Assembly (NCBI RefSeq): GCF_000185725.2
Contig: NZ_KI391953.1
Span: 1,232,750 to 1,296,749 of the forward strand
Direction of reading: 5' to 3'
Length of the DNA stretch: 64,000 bases
From: Segniliparus rugosus ATCC BAA-974
GTDB taxonomy: Bacteria; Actinomycetota; Actinomycetes; Mycobacteriales; Mycobacteriaceae
Made by a program: the position numbers and the translations under genes. Position 1 is the first letter of the stretch, and every line of letters begins with the position of its first letter. The notes below the pieces were generated by a model. That model made no database searches, was not told the DNA's origin, and saw only the letters and a list, made by a program, of their open reading frames with translations. Shown one piece after another: positions 52,400-60,423 of the stretch.

Positions 52400-53029
52400 G
52401 TGCTGATCACGGTGGAAGGCCTCGACGGGGCCGGGAAGAACACGCTCACAAGCGCTTTGTCCGAGACGTGGCGCGGGCGCGGCTTGCGGGTGGCGAAGAT
52501 GGCTTTCCCCCGGTACGGGCAGTCCGTCCACGCGGATGTCGCCGCGGAATCGCTGCGCGGGGATTTCGACGGGCGGATCGCGGCGGACCCGCTCGGCATG
52601 GCCTTGCTCTTCGCTCTCGACCGGTATGAGGCGAAAGGCGAGCTTGAGGCGCTCCTCGGCGCGCATGACGTGGTGCTCTGCGACCGGTACGTCGCGAGCA
52701 ACGCGGCGTACGGGGCGGCCCGGCTTGGCGAGGACGCGACGGGCCCGTTCGCCGCCTGGGTGCTGGCGTTCGAGTTCGGCAGGCTCGGCCTGCCGAAGCC
52801 GGATCATCAGCTGCTGCTGGCCACGCCGCCAGGTCTCGCGGCGGAACGGGCGCGCTGGCGGGCGGCCTCGGATCCGGGACGAGAACGCGACGCCTACGAA
52901 CGGGACGCGCCGTTGCAGGAGCGGGTCGGCGCGGTGTACGCAGGGCTCGCCGAGACCGGCTGGGCGGGTCCATGGCGGCTGATCGCCCCGGAAGCCGACC
53001 CGGCCGGTCTCGCGGCGGAGCTGCTCTAG
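52400..53029 (+). CDS. tmk: Thymidylate kinase
   Basis: Phosphorylates dTMP to dTDP. It has 209 residues. The P-loop is VEGLDGAGKNTLTS, with Asn where most enzymes have Ser/Thr (as in the mycobacterial enzyme); FPRYG and LCDRYVASNAAYGAARL (DR-x and the dTMP-binding Asn) are intact. A GTG start is used at 52400. The order sahH-tmk matches mycobacteria, but mtrA follows only after 6.5 kb of inserted genes. Confidence 0.92.
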   Translation: MLITVEGLDGAGKNTLTSALSETWRGRGLRVAKMAFPRYGQSVHADVAAESLRGDFDGRIAADPLGMALLFALDRYEAKGELEALLGAHDVVLCDRYVASNAAYGAARLGEDATGPFAAWVLAFEFGRLGLPKPDHQLLLATPPGLAAERARWRAASDPGRERDAYERDAPLQERVGAVYAGLAETGWAGPWRLIAPEADPAGLAAELL

Positions 53030-53223
53030 GACTGAGCGTCGCGTTCGGCGAGTGTGGTGTTCGCGTTCGCCCAATGCGTCGGAGCCACCTCGCGGAGGAT
53101 CACTGAAACAGCCTCCGGGGGAGCGCCCAGCACGCGCTGGACGGTCGCGGTGAGCTCGGCGATAAGCTCTCGCAGCTGCTCGGGGCTCCGGCCGGCTTTC
53201 AGACTGACGTCGAGGAGGGGCAT
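53026..53223 (-). CDS. 4-oxalocrotonate tautomerase-like protein
   Basis: A 65-residue tautomerase-superfamily protein. Pro1 (after Met removal) in MPLLDVSLKAGRSPEQLREL and the Arg in ILREVAPTHW fit the catalytic set. The start at 53223 is required to expose Pro1. It is convergent with tmk by four bases. The natural substrate is unknown; such proteins may serve catabolic or biosynthetic keto-enol steps. Confidence 0.82.
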   Translation of the reverse strand: MPLLDVSLKAGRSPEQLRELIAELTATVQRVLGAPPEAVSVILREVAPTHWANANTTLAERDAQS

Positions 53224-53405
53224 GGCTGTCCTTTCGGATCGGGGGTCGAGGCGATGGTGCTCGCCACCAGTAGACAACCATGCGACGGCCAGACCTCTTC
53301 CCCTGGGGTCGCGCTGATCGGAATCTGTCAGAGCGCGGTCGCCGAAGGCCGTTGCCGCCTGGCGCTGGCCGGGTAGACTGCCGTGAACCGAGGAAGTGGA
53401 GGACG

Positions 53406-54455
53406 ATGGCCGCGCGCCTGCTCCGCCATCCGGGTTTCTGGCTGCTCGTCGCCGTCCTCGCCGGGCTCGTCAACCAGATGTTCTTCAGCGTCTACGCCGC
53501 GCGGGAGCCCCAGCGTGTCGCCGCGCTCGCCAGCGCGTTGCCGCCGGGCTGGTTCGACCTCGTCGCGCCGCCCGCCTGGCTCGACCGGCTCGTTCCGCGC
53601 TCGCCGCTGCTCGCCCTCGCCGCGTTGCGGGTCCAGGCGGGGATCGAGCTGCCGTTCACGATGCTCGCGTACCTCGTGGTCTGCCGCTGGTTCGGCGCGG
53701 ACGTGTTCGGTCGGGCGCTGCGGTCGCGCTGGCTGGCGAGCGCAGCGTGGACGGCGACGTTCTGCCTCGTCGAGATGTGGCTGCCGACGCCGTACACGGC
53801 GCAGGACGTCGCCGTCCGGATCGTCTCCGGTCTCATCGCCCCGGCGTTGCTCGGCGCGTTGCGTCCAGACGGCAGGCGCGGGGCCGGGTCGTTCGGCTCG
53901 TTCGCGCTCTCCGCCGCCGCGCTCGGCGGTCTGGTGCTCGTCGTCTACGACGTGGTCCTGCTGTACAACCTCGGCCACGCGCGCGCCGCCGCGCCGGCGG
54001 TCGGGGCATTGGCCGTCGTGCTCGGTTTCGCGCGGGCGTGGGCGGCGCGCGGATCGGCCAGGCCAGGACCGGCTGTGGGCGCGCTGGTCGCGGCGTTCGG
54101 CGAATTCCTCGTGCTGTTCTTCGTCCCGGCGCTTCCGATCCGCTACGGCTTCGTCGTCGGACACGGCGCGCTCGCCGCCGCTCTGGGTCTCGGCGTGGTG
54201 GCGGCCTCGGTCTGGCGGGCCGAGGCGTACCGCGCGGCGCACCTCGTCGCGGCGGGCGCGGGCTTCGTCGTTGGCTTCGTGTGCCTGTGCGCCCCCGCGC
54301 GCTATGTGGAGGTCCGGTTGCTGCTCGCGGCGGCGGGTTTCCTCGGCGCGGCCTGGTCGGTGTGCCGGATCAGCGACAGCCGTCAGCGTTCAACGGGGGC
54401 AGAGTCGGGGGCAGAGTCCTCGCGCCCGGCGACTTTGTCCAGCCGGGACCGGTAG
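53406..54455 (+). CDS. Multi-pass membrane protein, unknown
   Basis: A 349-residue protein with about nine hydrophobic segments. It opens RLLRHPGFWLLVAVLAGLVNQ; conserved-looking loops include RSPLLALAALRVQAGIE and VEMWLPTPYTAQDVAVRI. GGAGGA precedes the ATG at 53406. The last 24 residues overlap the convergent MarR gene by 73 bases and are Ser/Glu-rich, so the true stop region may be recent. No family recognised; a transport or export role for the neighbouring biosynthetic cluster is possible. Confidence 0.6.
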   Translation: MAARLLRHPGFWLLVAVLAGLVNQMFFSVYAAREPQRVAALASALPPGWFDLVAPPAWLDRLVPRSPLLALAALRVQAGIELPFTMLAYLVVCRWFGADVFGRALRSRWLASAAWTATFCLVEMWLPTPYTAQDVAVRIVSGLIAPALLGALRPDGRRGAGSFGSFALSAAALGGLVLVVYDVVLLYNLGHARAAAPAVGALAVVLGFARAWAARGSARPGPAVGALVAAFGEFLVLFFVPALPIRYGFVVGHGALAAALGLGVVAASVWRAEAYRAAHLVAAGAGFVVGFVCLCAPARYVEVRLLLAAAGFLGAAWSVCRISDSRQRSTGAESGAESSRPATLSSRDR

Positions 54456-54907
54456 TCCTTGAGCTGGTTGCGCAGCGAAATGATCTCGTCGATCTCGTAG
54501 CCGAGCCCGGCGAGGATGCTTTCGATCATCGCGAGGGCCTTCGGCTGCAGCGCCAGGCTCGCCTCGGTCGCCCGGAGCACGGTCACCCTGCCGTCGTGCG
54601 CGCTCTGCCGCCGTTCGACGAGTCCGGAGGCCTCGAGCCGCTGCGTGAGGGGCGACACGGTGCCGTAGTCCAGACGCATCGTCTGGCCGAGCTCTTTCAC
54701 GGTCAGCTCGTCGTGCTCCCATAACACCAAAAGGACGAGGTATTGCGGGTAGGTGAGCCCCATTTCCTCGAGGTAGGGGCGGTACGAGGCGGTCATCGAC
54801 CGGGTGGTCGAATAGAGGGCGAAACAGAGCTGCGCCCCGATTCGGAGCGCTTCGATGCGGCCGGGCTGCGCGGCTGGCCCGGCGACGGCATATGCGCCTC
54901 GTTGCAT
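54383..54907 (-). CDS. MarR-family regulator, OhrR-like
   Basis: A 174-residue winged-helix regulator. ALRIGAQLCFALYSTTRSM has the single N-terminal Cys (Cys28) at the place of the peroxide-sensing Cys of OhrR; GLTYPQYLVLLVLWEHDELT and LGQTMRLDYGTVSPLTQRLE are the DNA-binding part. No ohr gene is adjacent. It is the last gene of a minus-strand run after the biosynthetic cluster, 37 bases behind the aminotransferase, and may control it in response to oxidants or a small molecule. Confidence 0.88.
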   Translation of the reverse strand: MQRGAYAVAGPAAQPGRIEALRIGAQLCFALYSTTRSMTASYRPYLEEMGLTYPQYLVLLVLWEHDELTVKELGQTMRLDYGTVSPLTQRLEASGLVERRQSAHDGRVTVLRATEASLALQPKALAMIESILAGLGYEIDEIISLRNQLKDYRSRLDKVAGREDSAPDSAPVER

Positions 54908-54921
54908 TACAAGATGATACA
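54908..54921 (-). promoter_or_regulatory. Possible MarR/OhrR operator
   Basis: TACAAGATGATACA, an imperfect palindrome in AT-rich DNA, touches the start of the MarR gene. OhrR-type sites have TACAATT-AATTGTA character. It sits in the 37-base gap between aminotransferase and MarR genes. Autoregulation is inferred. Confidence 0.35.
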
Positions 54922-54944
54922 GTGGGCGGGAAATGTGCGCCGCA

Positions 54945-55975
54945 TCACGCCGCGAACACTGAGACGATCGTGTCGGAAGCCTCTCGGTCGCTGACGGTGA
55001 TCCGGGTGCCCCCCGGATAGGCTTTCACGAGTACGCCCTCCTTCTCGAAACCGCGCTGGAGGATCTCGGCGTCGATCTGGTCGCGGTGGGCGACGAAGAC
55101 GCAGTTGGCGAAGCTTTCGGGCACGTCGAGCCCCAGCCGCCGCAACCGTCGGGAGAGGTGGTCGCGCTCGGCGCAGATCCGCTCCACCCGGCGCATCAGC
55201 TCGTGCTCGGCGTTGTAGCAGGCTTCGGCTCCGATTTCGGCGAAGGCGTTGGTCTCGAACGGGACCTGCCAGCGTTGGATCCTGGCGGCTATCTCGGTCG
55301 AGCTGACCGCGTAGCCCACCCGCAGCGCGGCCAGCCCGAACGCTTTGGAGAACGTCCGCAGCACGATCACATTCGGATGCTGGGCGACGATCGGGCCGAT
55401 CTCGGCCAGTTCGCCGCCCACGTCGAACTCGACGTACGCCTGGTCGAGGAGGACAGGGACGTCCGGGCGGACGCGGCTGAGGAACCAGTCGAGTTCGGCC
55501 CTGGTGATCCGCGATCCCGTCGGATTGTGCGGGCTGCACAACGCGACGAGCCGGGTCGTCCGGTCGACGGCCCGGACCATCCGTTCGAGGTCCTGGCTCC
55601 CGTCCGGGGCGAGGGGGACTTGCACCCGGTCGCCCTGGACCATCCCGACCAGGATCGGATAGCCGTCGAACGTGGGAGTCGCCATCACCACGCGCTCGCC
55701 AGGGGCGACGAACTCTTGCAAGATGTGCATCAGCACGCCGGTGATGCCCGTTCCGACCGAGACCTGCCGATGCCCGACGCCGACGTGCTCGGCGATCAAC
55801 CGGGGCAGCCGCCGGGGAAAGAACTCCGGGTAGCGGTTGGCCCTGTGCGCCGCGGCCGCCAAGGCGCGGCGCACCGAGGGCAGCGGGCCGAAGGGGTTCT
55901 CGTTCAGCGAGAGGAGGAACCGGACCGGCCGTGAGAGCTCCGGTTGGACCTCGGCCAGGCTGGGGGGACGATCAT
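54945..55975 (-). CDS. HisC-like PLP aminotransferase with apparent one-base frameshift near its start
   Basis: Fold-type I aminotransferase of the histidinol-phosphate branch. GTGITGVLMHILQEFV, CSPHNPTGSRIT, LLDQAYVEFD and LRTFSKAFGLAALRVGYA (PLP Lys) are intact. Without change the frame only opens at 55874, but the residues before it read LSLNENPFGPLPSVRRALA, the true N-terminus of this family. The natural ATG at 55975 overlaps the upstream stop as ATGA; reading from it fails unless the C run at 55962-55967 (six on the coding strand) has seven. Either a sequencing error, a pseudogene, or a slippage-controlled start. Confidence 0.75.
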
Positions 55976-56988
55976 GATCGTCCCCCCCAGCGCACGGCCG
56001 CCGCGCCCGCGAAGTCGCCCGCGTGGGCGAAGGCGGCCAGCATGACCACGTCGCCCCGCTTGACCTTGCCTTCGGCGATGGCGTGGTCGAAGGTGACCGG
56101 GATGCCGGCGGCGAAGAGGTTGCCGCACTCGTCGAAGGTGTCGGGGTGGCGCTCCTCTGGGAGTTCGAGCGCCTCGCGCCAGTTCCGCAGGAACAATCGG
56201 TTGGGCTGGTTGGTGACGAGCAGGTCGAGGTCTTTCGAGGCGATCCCGATCTGCGCGCAGACTGCGTGCGCCACCTCGGGCACTTGCCGGTTGCCTCGGG
56301 CGAGCACTTTGATGATCTTGCTCTCGGTGAACCCGACGTGGCCTTCGCCCGGCCCTGCTTGCCAGTACTTGCGCGGCGGGTCGACCTTGTAGACCATGTC
56401 GCCCGCGTACTCGCTGTAATTGCGGCATTCGACTCCGAGGATCGGGGACGCGTCCGAGACTTCCAAGAGGCCGCAGCCCGCCCCGTCGCCGGGGATGGCG
56501 GCCTGGGCGAGCGTGCGCACGTGCGGCTGGGTGAAGATCTGGCCCGCCGCGTTCTGCGCCGCCGCGATCACGGCTTTGGTCCCCGGCTCCGCCCCGGCGA
56601 GGATTTTCTGGGCGAGGCTGATCATGTGGGGGAACGCCGCGCAGCCGCCGTTGTGCACGTCGAGGATCCATTTCGGCTTCATGCCGAGCCGTTTGGCCAC
56701 TTCGCCGCCGCAACCGACGAACGGCAAGTCCGGCAGTTGGGTGTGCATGATGAGCACATCTGCCCCGGCGACCGCCGCGGGGCCGTGCCGCTCGAGGATC
56801 CCCGCCGCGGCCCGCTCGACCATGTCCACGGCGGTCTCGTCCTCGGCGATGTGGTGGCGGAACTTCGGCGCTTTGAACATGACGTTCTCGCTGAGTTCGT
56901 CCGACTCTGCGACTTCGGCGTACCAGTCGGCGCTGACCCGGTTCTCGGGCAGATAGCTGGCGACGTCGAGAAGGCTGAGCGTGGTCAT
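55972..56988 (-). CDS. KAS III-like (FabH/CerJ-type) thiolase-fold protein
   Basis: A 338-residue thiolase-fold protein. The acyl-accepting Cys116 is in DVHNGGCAAFPH. The usual FabH His (in HQAN) is replaced by Asn250 in VTNQPNRLF; the third residue, Asn280 in ECGNLFAAG, is present. Loss of the His fits proteins that transfer acyl groups or condense without malonyl decarboxylation. GGAG precedes the ATG. It is ATGA-coupled on both sides within the ThDP-SRPBCC-KAS-aminotransferase operon. Confidence 0.85.
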   Translation of the reverse strand: MTTLSLLDVASYLPENRVSADWYAEVAESDELSENVMFKAPKFRHHIAEDETAVDMVERAAAGILERHGPAAVAGADVLIMHTQLPDLPFVGCGGEVAKRLGMKPKWILDVHNGGCAAFPHMISLAQKILAGAEPGTKAVIAAAQNAAGQIFTQPHVRTLAQAAIPGDGAGCGLLEVSDASPILGVECRNYSEYAGDMVYKVDPPRKYWQAGPGEGHVGFTESKIIKVLARGNRQVPEVAHAVCAQIGIASKDLDLLVTNQPNRLFLRNWREALELPEERHPDTFDECGNLFAAGIPVTFDHAIAEGKVKRGDVVMLAAFAHAGDFAGAAAVRWGGRS

Positions 56989-57677
56989 GCTTTTCTCCAA
57001 TCCTGGTGCATCCAATCCGGTGTGATCGACTGCCCGCGCGAATGGCGGTGCTCGCAGATGGCCTTCAAATTGCGCAGTTCGAGGAGATGCCCCGCGTAGA
57101 ACAGGTCCCAGAAGTCGCCGACCCACACGGGCCTGCCCTCCGGGGCGGTCTGCGGATAAGGGTTCTTGTCGTAGAAGGGGTGGCGGCAGTTGGTCCAGAG
57201 CACCACCGAGCCCGGCTTGTCGAGCACCAGCTGCGCGTCGACGACGCGCATGAGGTAGATCATCCACAGATGCTCGCCTTGGTCCCAGGCGCAGTGGTAG
57301 TCCACGGTCCGGGCCTGGGGGTTCGCCGCCGTGCGGGTGTAGATCTTGGTGTGCTTGCCGATGCGGTCGTCGGAGACCCACAGGCCGGGGGTGTCGGTCT
57401 CTCGGAATCCGCGCATGCTGTAGGTCCACTCCTCGAGGCTGCGCGTGTCGGCCAGGTATTCGTAGACCTCGTCTGGCGGCGCGTCGATGAAGTCCTGGAT
57501 GCTGCAGTACTGGCCGTAGACCTGTTCGTGCGGGTACACCGAGCGCGTCATCTCCAAGACGAGGGGCATCCCTTCTTTGACGCTGATGTTCTCGACGCGG
57601 TAGACCCCGGGGACCTCGAGCGGGGGGATTTCGTCCTTGGGGACGGCGCTGGTGGGGGCATTGGCTGTGGTTGTCAT
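56985..57677 (-). CDS. SRPBCC (START/polyketide cyclase-like) protein
   Basis: A 230-residue helix-grip protein. YGQYCSIQDFIDAPPDEVYE, ADTRSLEEWTYSMRGF and HCAWDQGEHLWMIYLMRV fit the SRPBCC fold, which binds hydrophobic substrates and, in biosynthetic clusters, often acts as a cyclase or aromatase. No exact subfamily is known to me. Its start and stop overlap with the ThDP and KAS genes by ATGA, so it must serve the same pathway. Confidence 0.75.
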   Translation of the reverse strand: MTTTANAPTSAVPKDEIPPLEVPGVYRVENISVKEGMPLVLEMTRSVYPHEQVYGQYCSIQDFIDAPPDEVYEYLADTRSLEEWTYSMRGFRETDTPGLWVSDDRIGKHTKIYTRTAANPQARTVDYHCAWDQGEHLWMIYLMRVVDAQLVLDKPGSVVLWTNCRHPFYDKNPYPQTAPEGRPVWVGDFWDLFYAGHLLELRNLKAICEHRHSRGQSITPDWMHQDWRKA

Positions 57678-59341
57678 GCGGTCAACTCCTTCAGGAACGG
57701 GATGAACGGCGGGATTTCGTCGGGATCGCATTCGACGGCGATGAACACGGGCCCCGGCTCCGAGGCGGTGTCGTCGAGCGCCGCCTCGAACTCGGCGAGG
57801 GTGCGGGCGGCTCGGGACGGCAGCCAGGGGAGCAGCGCGCGGACGGCTTCTCCGATCCTGGCCTCGGAGAACCTGTTGAAGCTGTACTCGCCGGAGTAGT
57901 ACAGCTGCTCGCGAGTCACGCACATGGCGTGCGCGTTGTTGTTGAAGACGACGAACGTCACCGGGGCCTGTTGCTCGACGGCGGTGTGGACCTCGAAGCC
58001 GTGCATGAAGAAAGCGCCGTCGCCTGCGACGACGAATGTCCGCCTGCCCCTGGCGAGCGAGCCGCCGATCCCCGCGCCGAACGCGTAGCCCATCCCGCCC
58101 ATGCCGAGCGCGACGACGAACCTGCCGCCGTCCGGGACCGGCAGGTGGTGGACCACGGAGGCTCCCGTGTTGCCCGCGTCGGCGAACACGTCCGTCCCTG
58201 GCGGGAGCCGCTCGGCGAGGGCGGCGACGGCTTCGCGGTACGAGACTCCGGGGCCGCTTTTGACGGGCACGCTCAGCGGTTGAACCGAAGGCAGGACGAC
58301 GGGGCGCTCGGGGTCGGGACGGGAGCCGGCGAGCGCGGCGAGGGCCGTTTTGAGGGGAGCGCCCACGCTGAGCTCGACGTCGACGAGCGGAGGGCGCGCG
58401 CCGAGATGCAGCAGCCGGGGGCGGGCCAGCGCCTCCTCCAATCCGCCGCGCGCGACGAGCGGCAACCGCGTGCCCGCAAGGACGCACACCGAAGCGTCGG
58501 CGACGGCTTGCGCGCCGCCGCGATGCCCCATGATCCCGCAGACTCCGGCGAAGAGCGGATGGCTGTTGCGGAAGACGTCTTTCGCGTCCGGGGCGACGAG
58601 CACGGGAGAGGCGAGGCCGGCCGCGAATGCTTCGAGCTCGGACCTCGCGTCGGCTCTGGCGACCTCGGGGCCCGCGATGACCACGACGCGGCCGGCTTCG
58701 GCGAGCATGCGCTCGGCCTGCTCCAGCTGGGCGGCCTGCGCGGGCCGCAGGGGTGTAGCGGAGCCGAGGGGACGGGGTCCGGCGGCCAGGTCCGTCGCGG
58801 ACAGAGCCGCCTGCTGGACGTCCTTGGGCAGGAGGAGCACGGCGGGCCCGCCGTCCCAGGCGGCGGCGATGGCTCGTTCGAGAAGCGCCGGGACCTCGTT
58901 CGCGGCGGTCGCTTTCGCGCAGAACCTCGCGACATGGGAGAACAGGCCGACCGCGTCGATCGTTCCGGCCTCGCCGCTCGTGTCTTGGAAAGCTCCCCGG
59001 CCTTCGAGGGCGACGGGCGGTTGGCCGACGAGGGCGAGCACGGGCACTTCGGAGTCGAACGCCTCGCCGAGCGCGGCGACGAGGTTGAGCGCCCCGCCGC
59101 CGGACGTCGCGACGACGACGCCGAGCCGGTTGGCGGTCCGCGCGTAGCCGTCGGCCATGGTGGCGGCCCCGAACTCGTGCTTCGCCACGATCCCGCGCAA
59201 TTTGGGCCCGAACCGGTCGATGGCGTCGTAGACGTCTTCGATGTTCGCGCCGTCGACGCCGAAAACAGTGTCGACTCCTTCGTCGGCGATACGTGCGACC
59301 AGGTGATCCGCGACGCTCGTCGCCCTGCTGCCGGTGGCCAT
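57674..59341 (-). CDS. ThDP-dependent enzyme (acetolactate synthase / benzoylformate decarboxylase-like)
   Basis: A 555-residue ThDP enzyme with the three-domain layout of the pyruvate-decarboxylase/ALS group. Catalytic Glu56 is in VAKHEFGAATMADGYAR, and the cofactor motif is GDGAFFMHGFEVHTA followed by VVFNNNAH. FAD-binding is not obvious. It is likely to decarboxylate a 2-keto acid and ligate the resulting carbanion to an acceptor, forming an acyloin or a 2-hydroxy ketone. GAAGGGG lies before the ATG at 59341. It is the first gene of the operon and diverges from mtrA. Confidence 0.85.
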   Translation of the reverse strand: MATGSRATSVADHLVARIADEGVDTVFGVDGANIEDVYDAIDRFGPKLRGIVAKHEFGAATMADGYARTANRLGVVVATSGGGALNLVAALGEAFDSEVPVLALVGQPPVALEGRGAFQDTSGEAGTIDAVGLFSHVARFCAKATAANEVPALLERAIAAAWDGGPAVLLLPKDVQQAALSATDLAAGPRPLGSATPLRPAQAAQLEQAERMLAEAGRVVVIAGPEVARADARSELEAFAAGLASPVLVAPDAKDVFRNSHPLFAGVCGIMGHRGGAQAVADASVCVLAGTRLPLVARGGLEEALARPRLLHLGARPPLVDVELSVGAPLKTALAALAGSRPDPERPVVLPSVQPLSVPVKSGPGVSYREAVAALAERLPPGTDVFADAGNTGASVVHHLPVPDGGRFVVALGMGGMGYAFGAGIGGSLARGRRTFVVAGDGAFFMHGFEVHTAVEQQAPVTFVVFNNNAHAMCVTREQLYYSGEYSFNRFSEARIGEAVRALLPWLPSRAARTLAEFEAALDDTASEPGPVFIAVECDPDEIPPFIPFLKELTA

Positions 59342-59572
59342 GTCGCCCCTTCCCGGGGGATCGGCGGGATGGTGTGAGGATCTGGTAATCGAAGCGAAAC
59401 AAGTTCAATTGCGAGCGATGTATCTGGCTCGACGTTAGTTGCGTCACAGGCGCAGCGCAAGGGTTTCTCGGAGAAAATGTGGCTGAATTTCGCCTGACTC
59501 GCGCTGCCTGCGGGTTCGGCATGGCCGTGTCACGGCGCGCCGCCTGGACCGTTATCCGGTTGAAATGCGACC
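59342..59572. promoter_or_regulatory. Divergent promoter region between the ThDP operon and mtrA
   Basis: A 231-base gap serving both directions. On the minus strand TTGAAC, about 59405-59410, could be a -35 for the ThDP operon. AT-richer DNA around 59390-59420 contrasts with the flanks. No confident -10 for mtrA was picked. Confidence 0.35.
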
Positions 59573-60259
59573 ATGAACCCCATGCGACAGCGGATTCTAG
59601 TGGTTGACGACGACGTGGCCTTGGCGGAAATGCTGACCATCGTCCTGCGCGGAGAAGGGTTCGACCCGGTTGTCGTGTCCGATGGGAGCAAGGTGCTGCC
59701 CGCCGTCCGCGAACTGCGCCCTGATCTCGTGCTCCTCGACGTGATGCTCCCAGGGCTCAACGGCATCGACGTGTGCCGCCAGGTGCGGGCCGAGTCCGGG
59801 GTGCCGATCGTCATGCTCACCGCGCGCACCGACACCATCGACGTGGTGGTCGGCCTCGAATCCGGCGCGGACGATTATGTGATGAAGCCGTTCAAGCCGA
59901 AAGAGCTGGTCGCGCGCGTCAGGGCCCGGTTGCGGCGCAACGAGGTGGCGGCTCCGGAGGTGCTGACGATCGACGATGTCGAGATCGACGTGCTCGCCCA
60001 CCGGGTCAGCCGGGCCGACCAGATCATCTCCCTCACCCCGCTCGAATTCGACCTGCTCGTCGCCCTCGCGCGCAAGCCCCGCCAGGTGTTCACCAGGGAA
60101 GTCCTGCTCGAACAGGTTTGGGGCTACCGTCATCCGGCGGACACGCGTTTGGTGAACGTCCACGTCCAGCGGTTGCGCGCGAAGGTGGAAAAGGATCCGG
60201 ACGCCCCGCGCGTCGTCCTCACCGTGCGCGGCGTCGGTTACAAAGCCGGCCCGCCGTGA
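59573..60259 (+). CDS. mtrA: Response regulator MtrA
   Basis: OmpR-type regulator, essential in mycobacteria, that controls cell-wall hydrolases, division and dnaA-linked genes. It has 228 residues. The receiver has VDDDVALAEM, phosphoacceptor Asp56 in VLLDVMLPGLNG, LTARTD and the Lys in VMKPFKPKEL. The winged-helix output domain ends VLTVRGVGYKAGPP. In mycobacteria mtrB follows almost directly; here an inverted-repeat element lies between (60267-60379). Confidence 0.97.
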   Translation: MNPMRQRILVVDDDVALAEMLTIVLRGEGFDPVVVSDGSKVLPAVRELRPDLVLLDVMLPGLNGIDVCRQVRAESGVPIVMLTARTDTIDVVVGLESGADDYVMKPFKPKELVARVRARLRRNEVAAPEVLTIDDVEIDVLAHRVSRADQIISLTPLEFDLLVALARKPRQVFTREVLLEQVWGYRHPADTRLVNVHVQRLRAKVEKDPDAPRVVLTVRGVGYKAGPP

Positions 60260-60266
60260 TCTTCAC

Positions 60267-60379
60267 CTTCCTGGGGCCGACGCGGCACGGCGCTTCGCCC
60301 CTGCCGCCGCCGGGCGGGCTCGGCTCGCCGTTCGGCGTGTTCGGCCGACACCGCCATCCGCATCGGGTTTCCCAGGAAG
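60267..60379. repeat. Inverted-repeat-bounded element, copy D, between mtrA and mtrB
   Basis: CTTCCTGGG (60267-60275) and CCCAGGAAG (60371-60379) are perfect complements bounding 113 bases, the same size as copy A. The right side CATCCGCATCGGGTTTCC resembles copy A's TCATCCGCGCGGGGTTCC, and the left CCGACGCGG recalls TCCGCGCG. An inner near-palindrome GTGTTCGGCCGACAC is present. Similarity to the other copies is lower than among them, but the layout is the same. Confidence 0.65.
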
Positions 60380-60423
60380 TGTGAGAGGCGTGGTTCACTA
60401 GATATCGTGACAGGAGATGACGC

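Noticed and set aside
56985-59522. Very long minus-strand open frame overlapping the ThDP enzyme in another phase
   Set aside because: Its residues over the ThDP gene are Arg/Pro-rich nonsense; only its last part is the real SRPBCC gene. High GC leaves long stop-free shadows on other frames.
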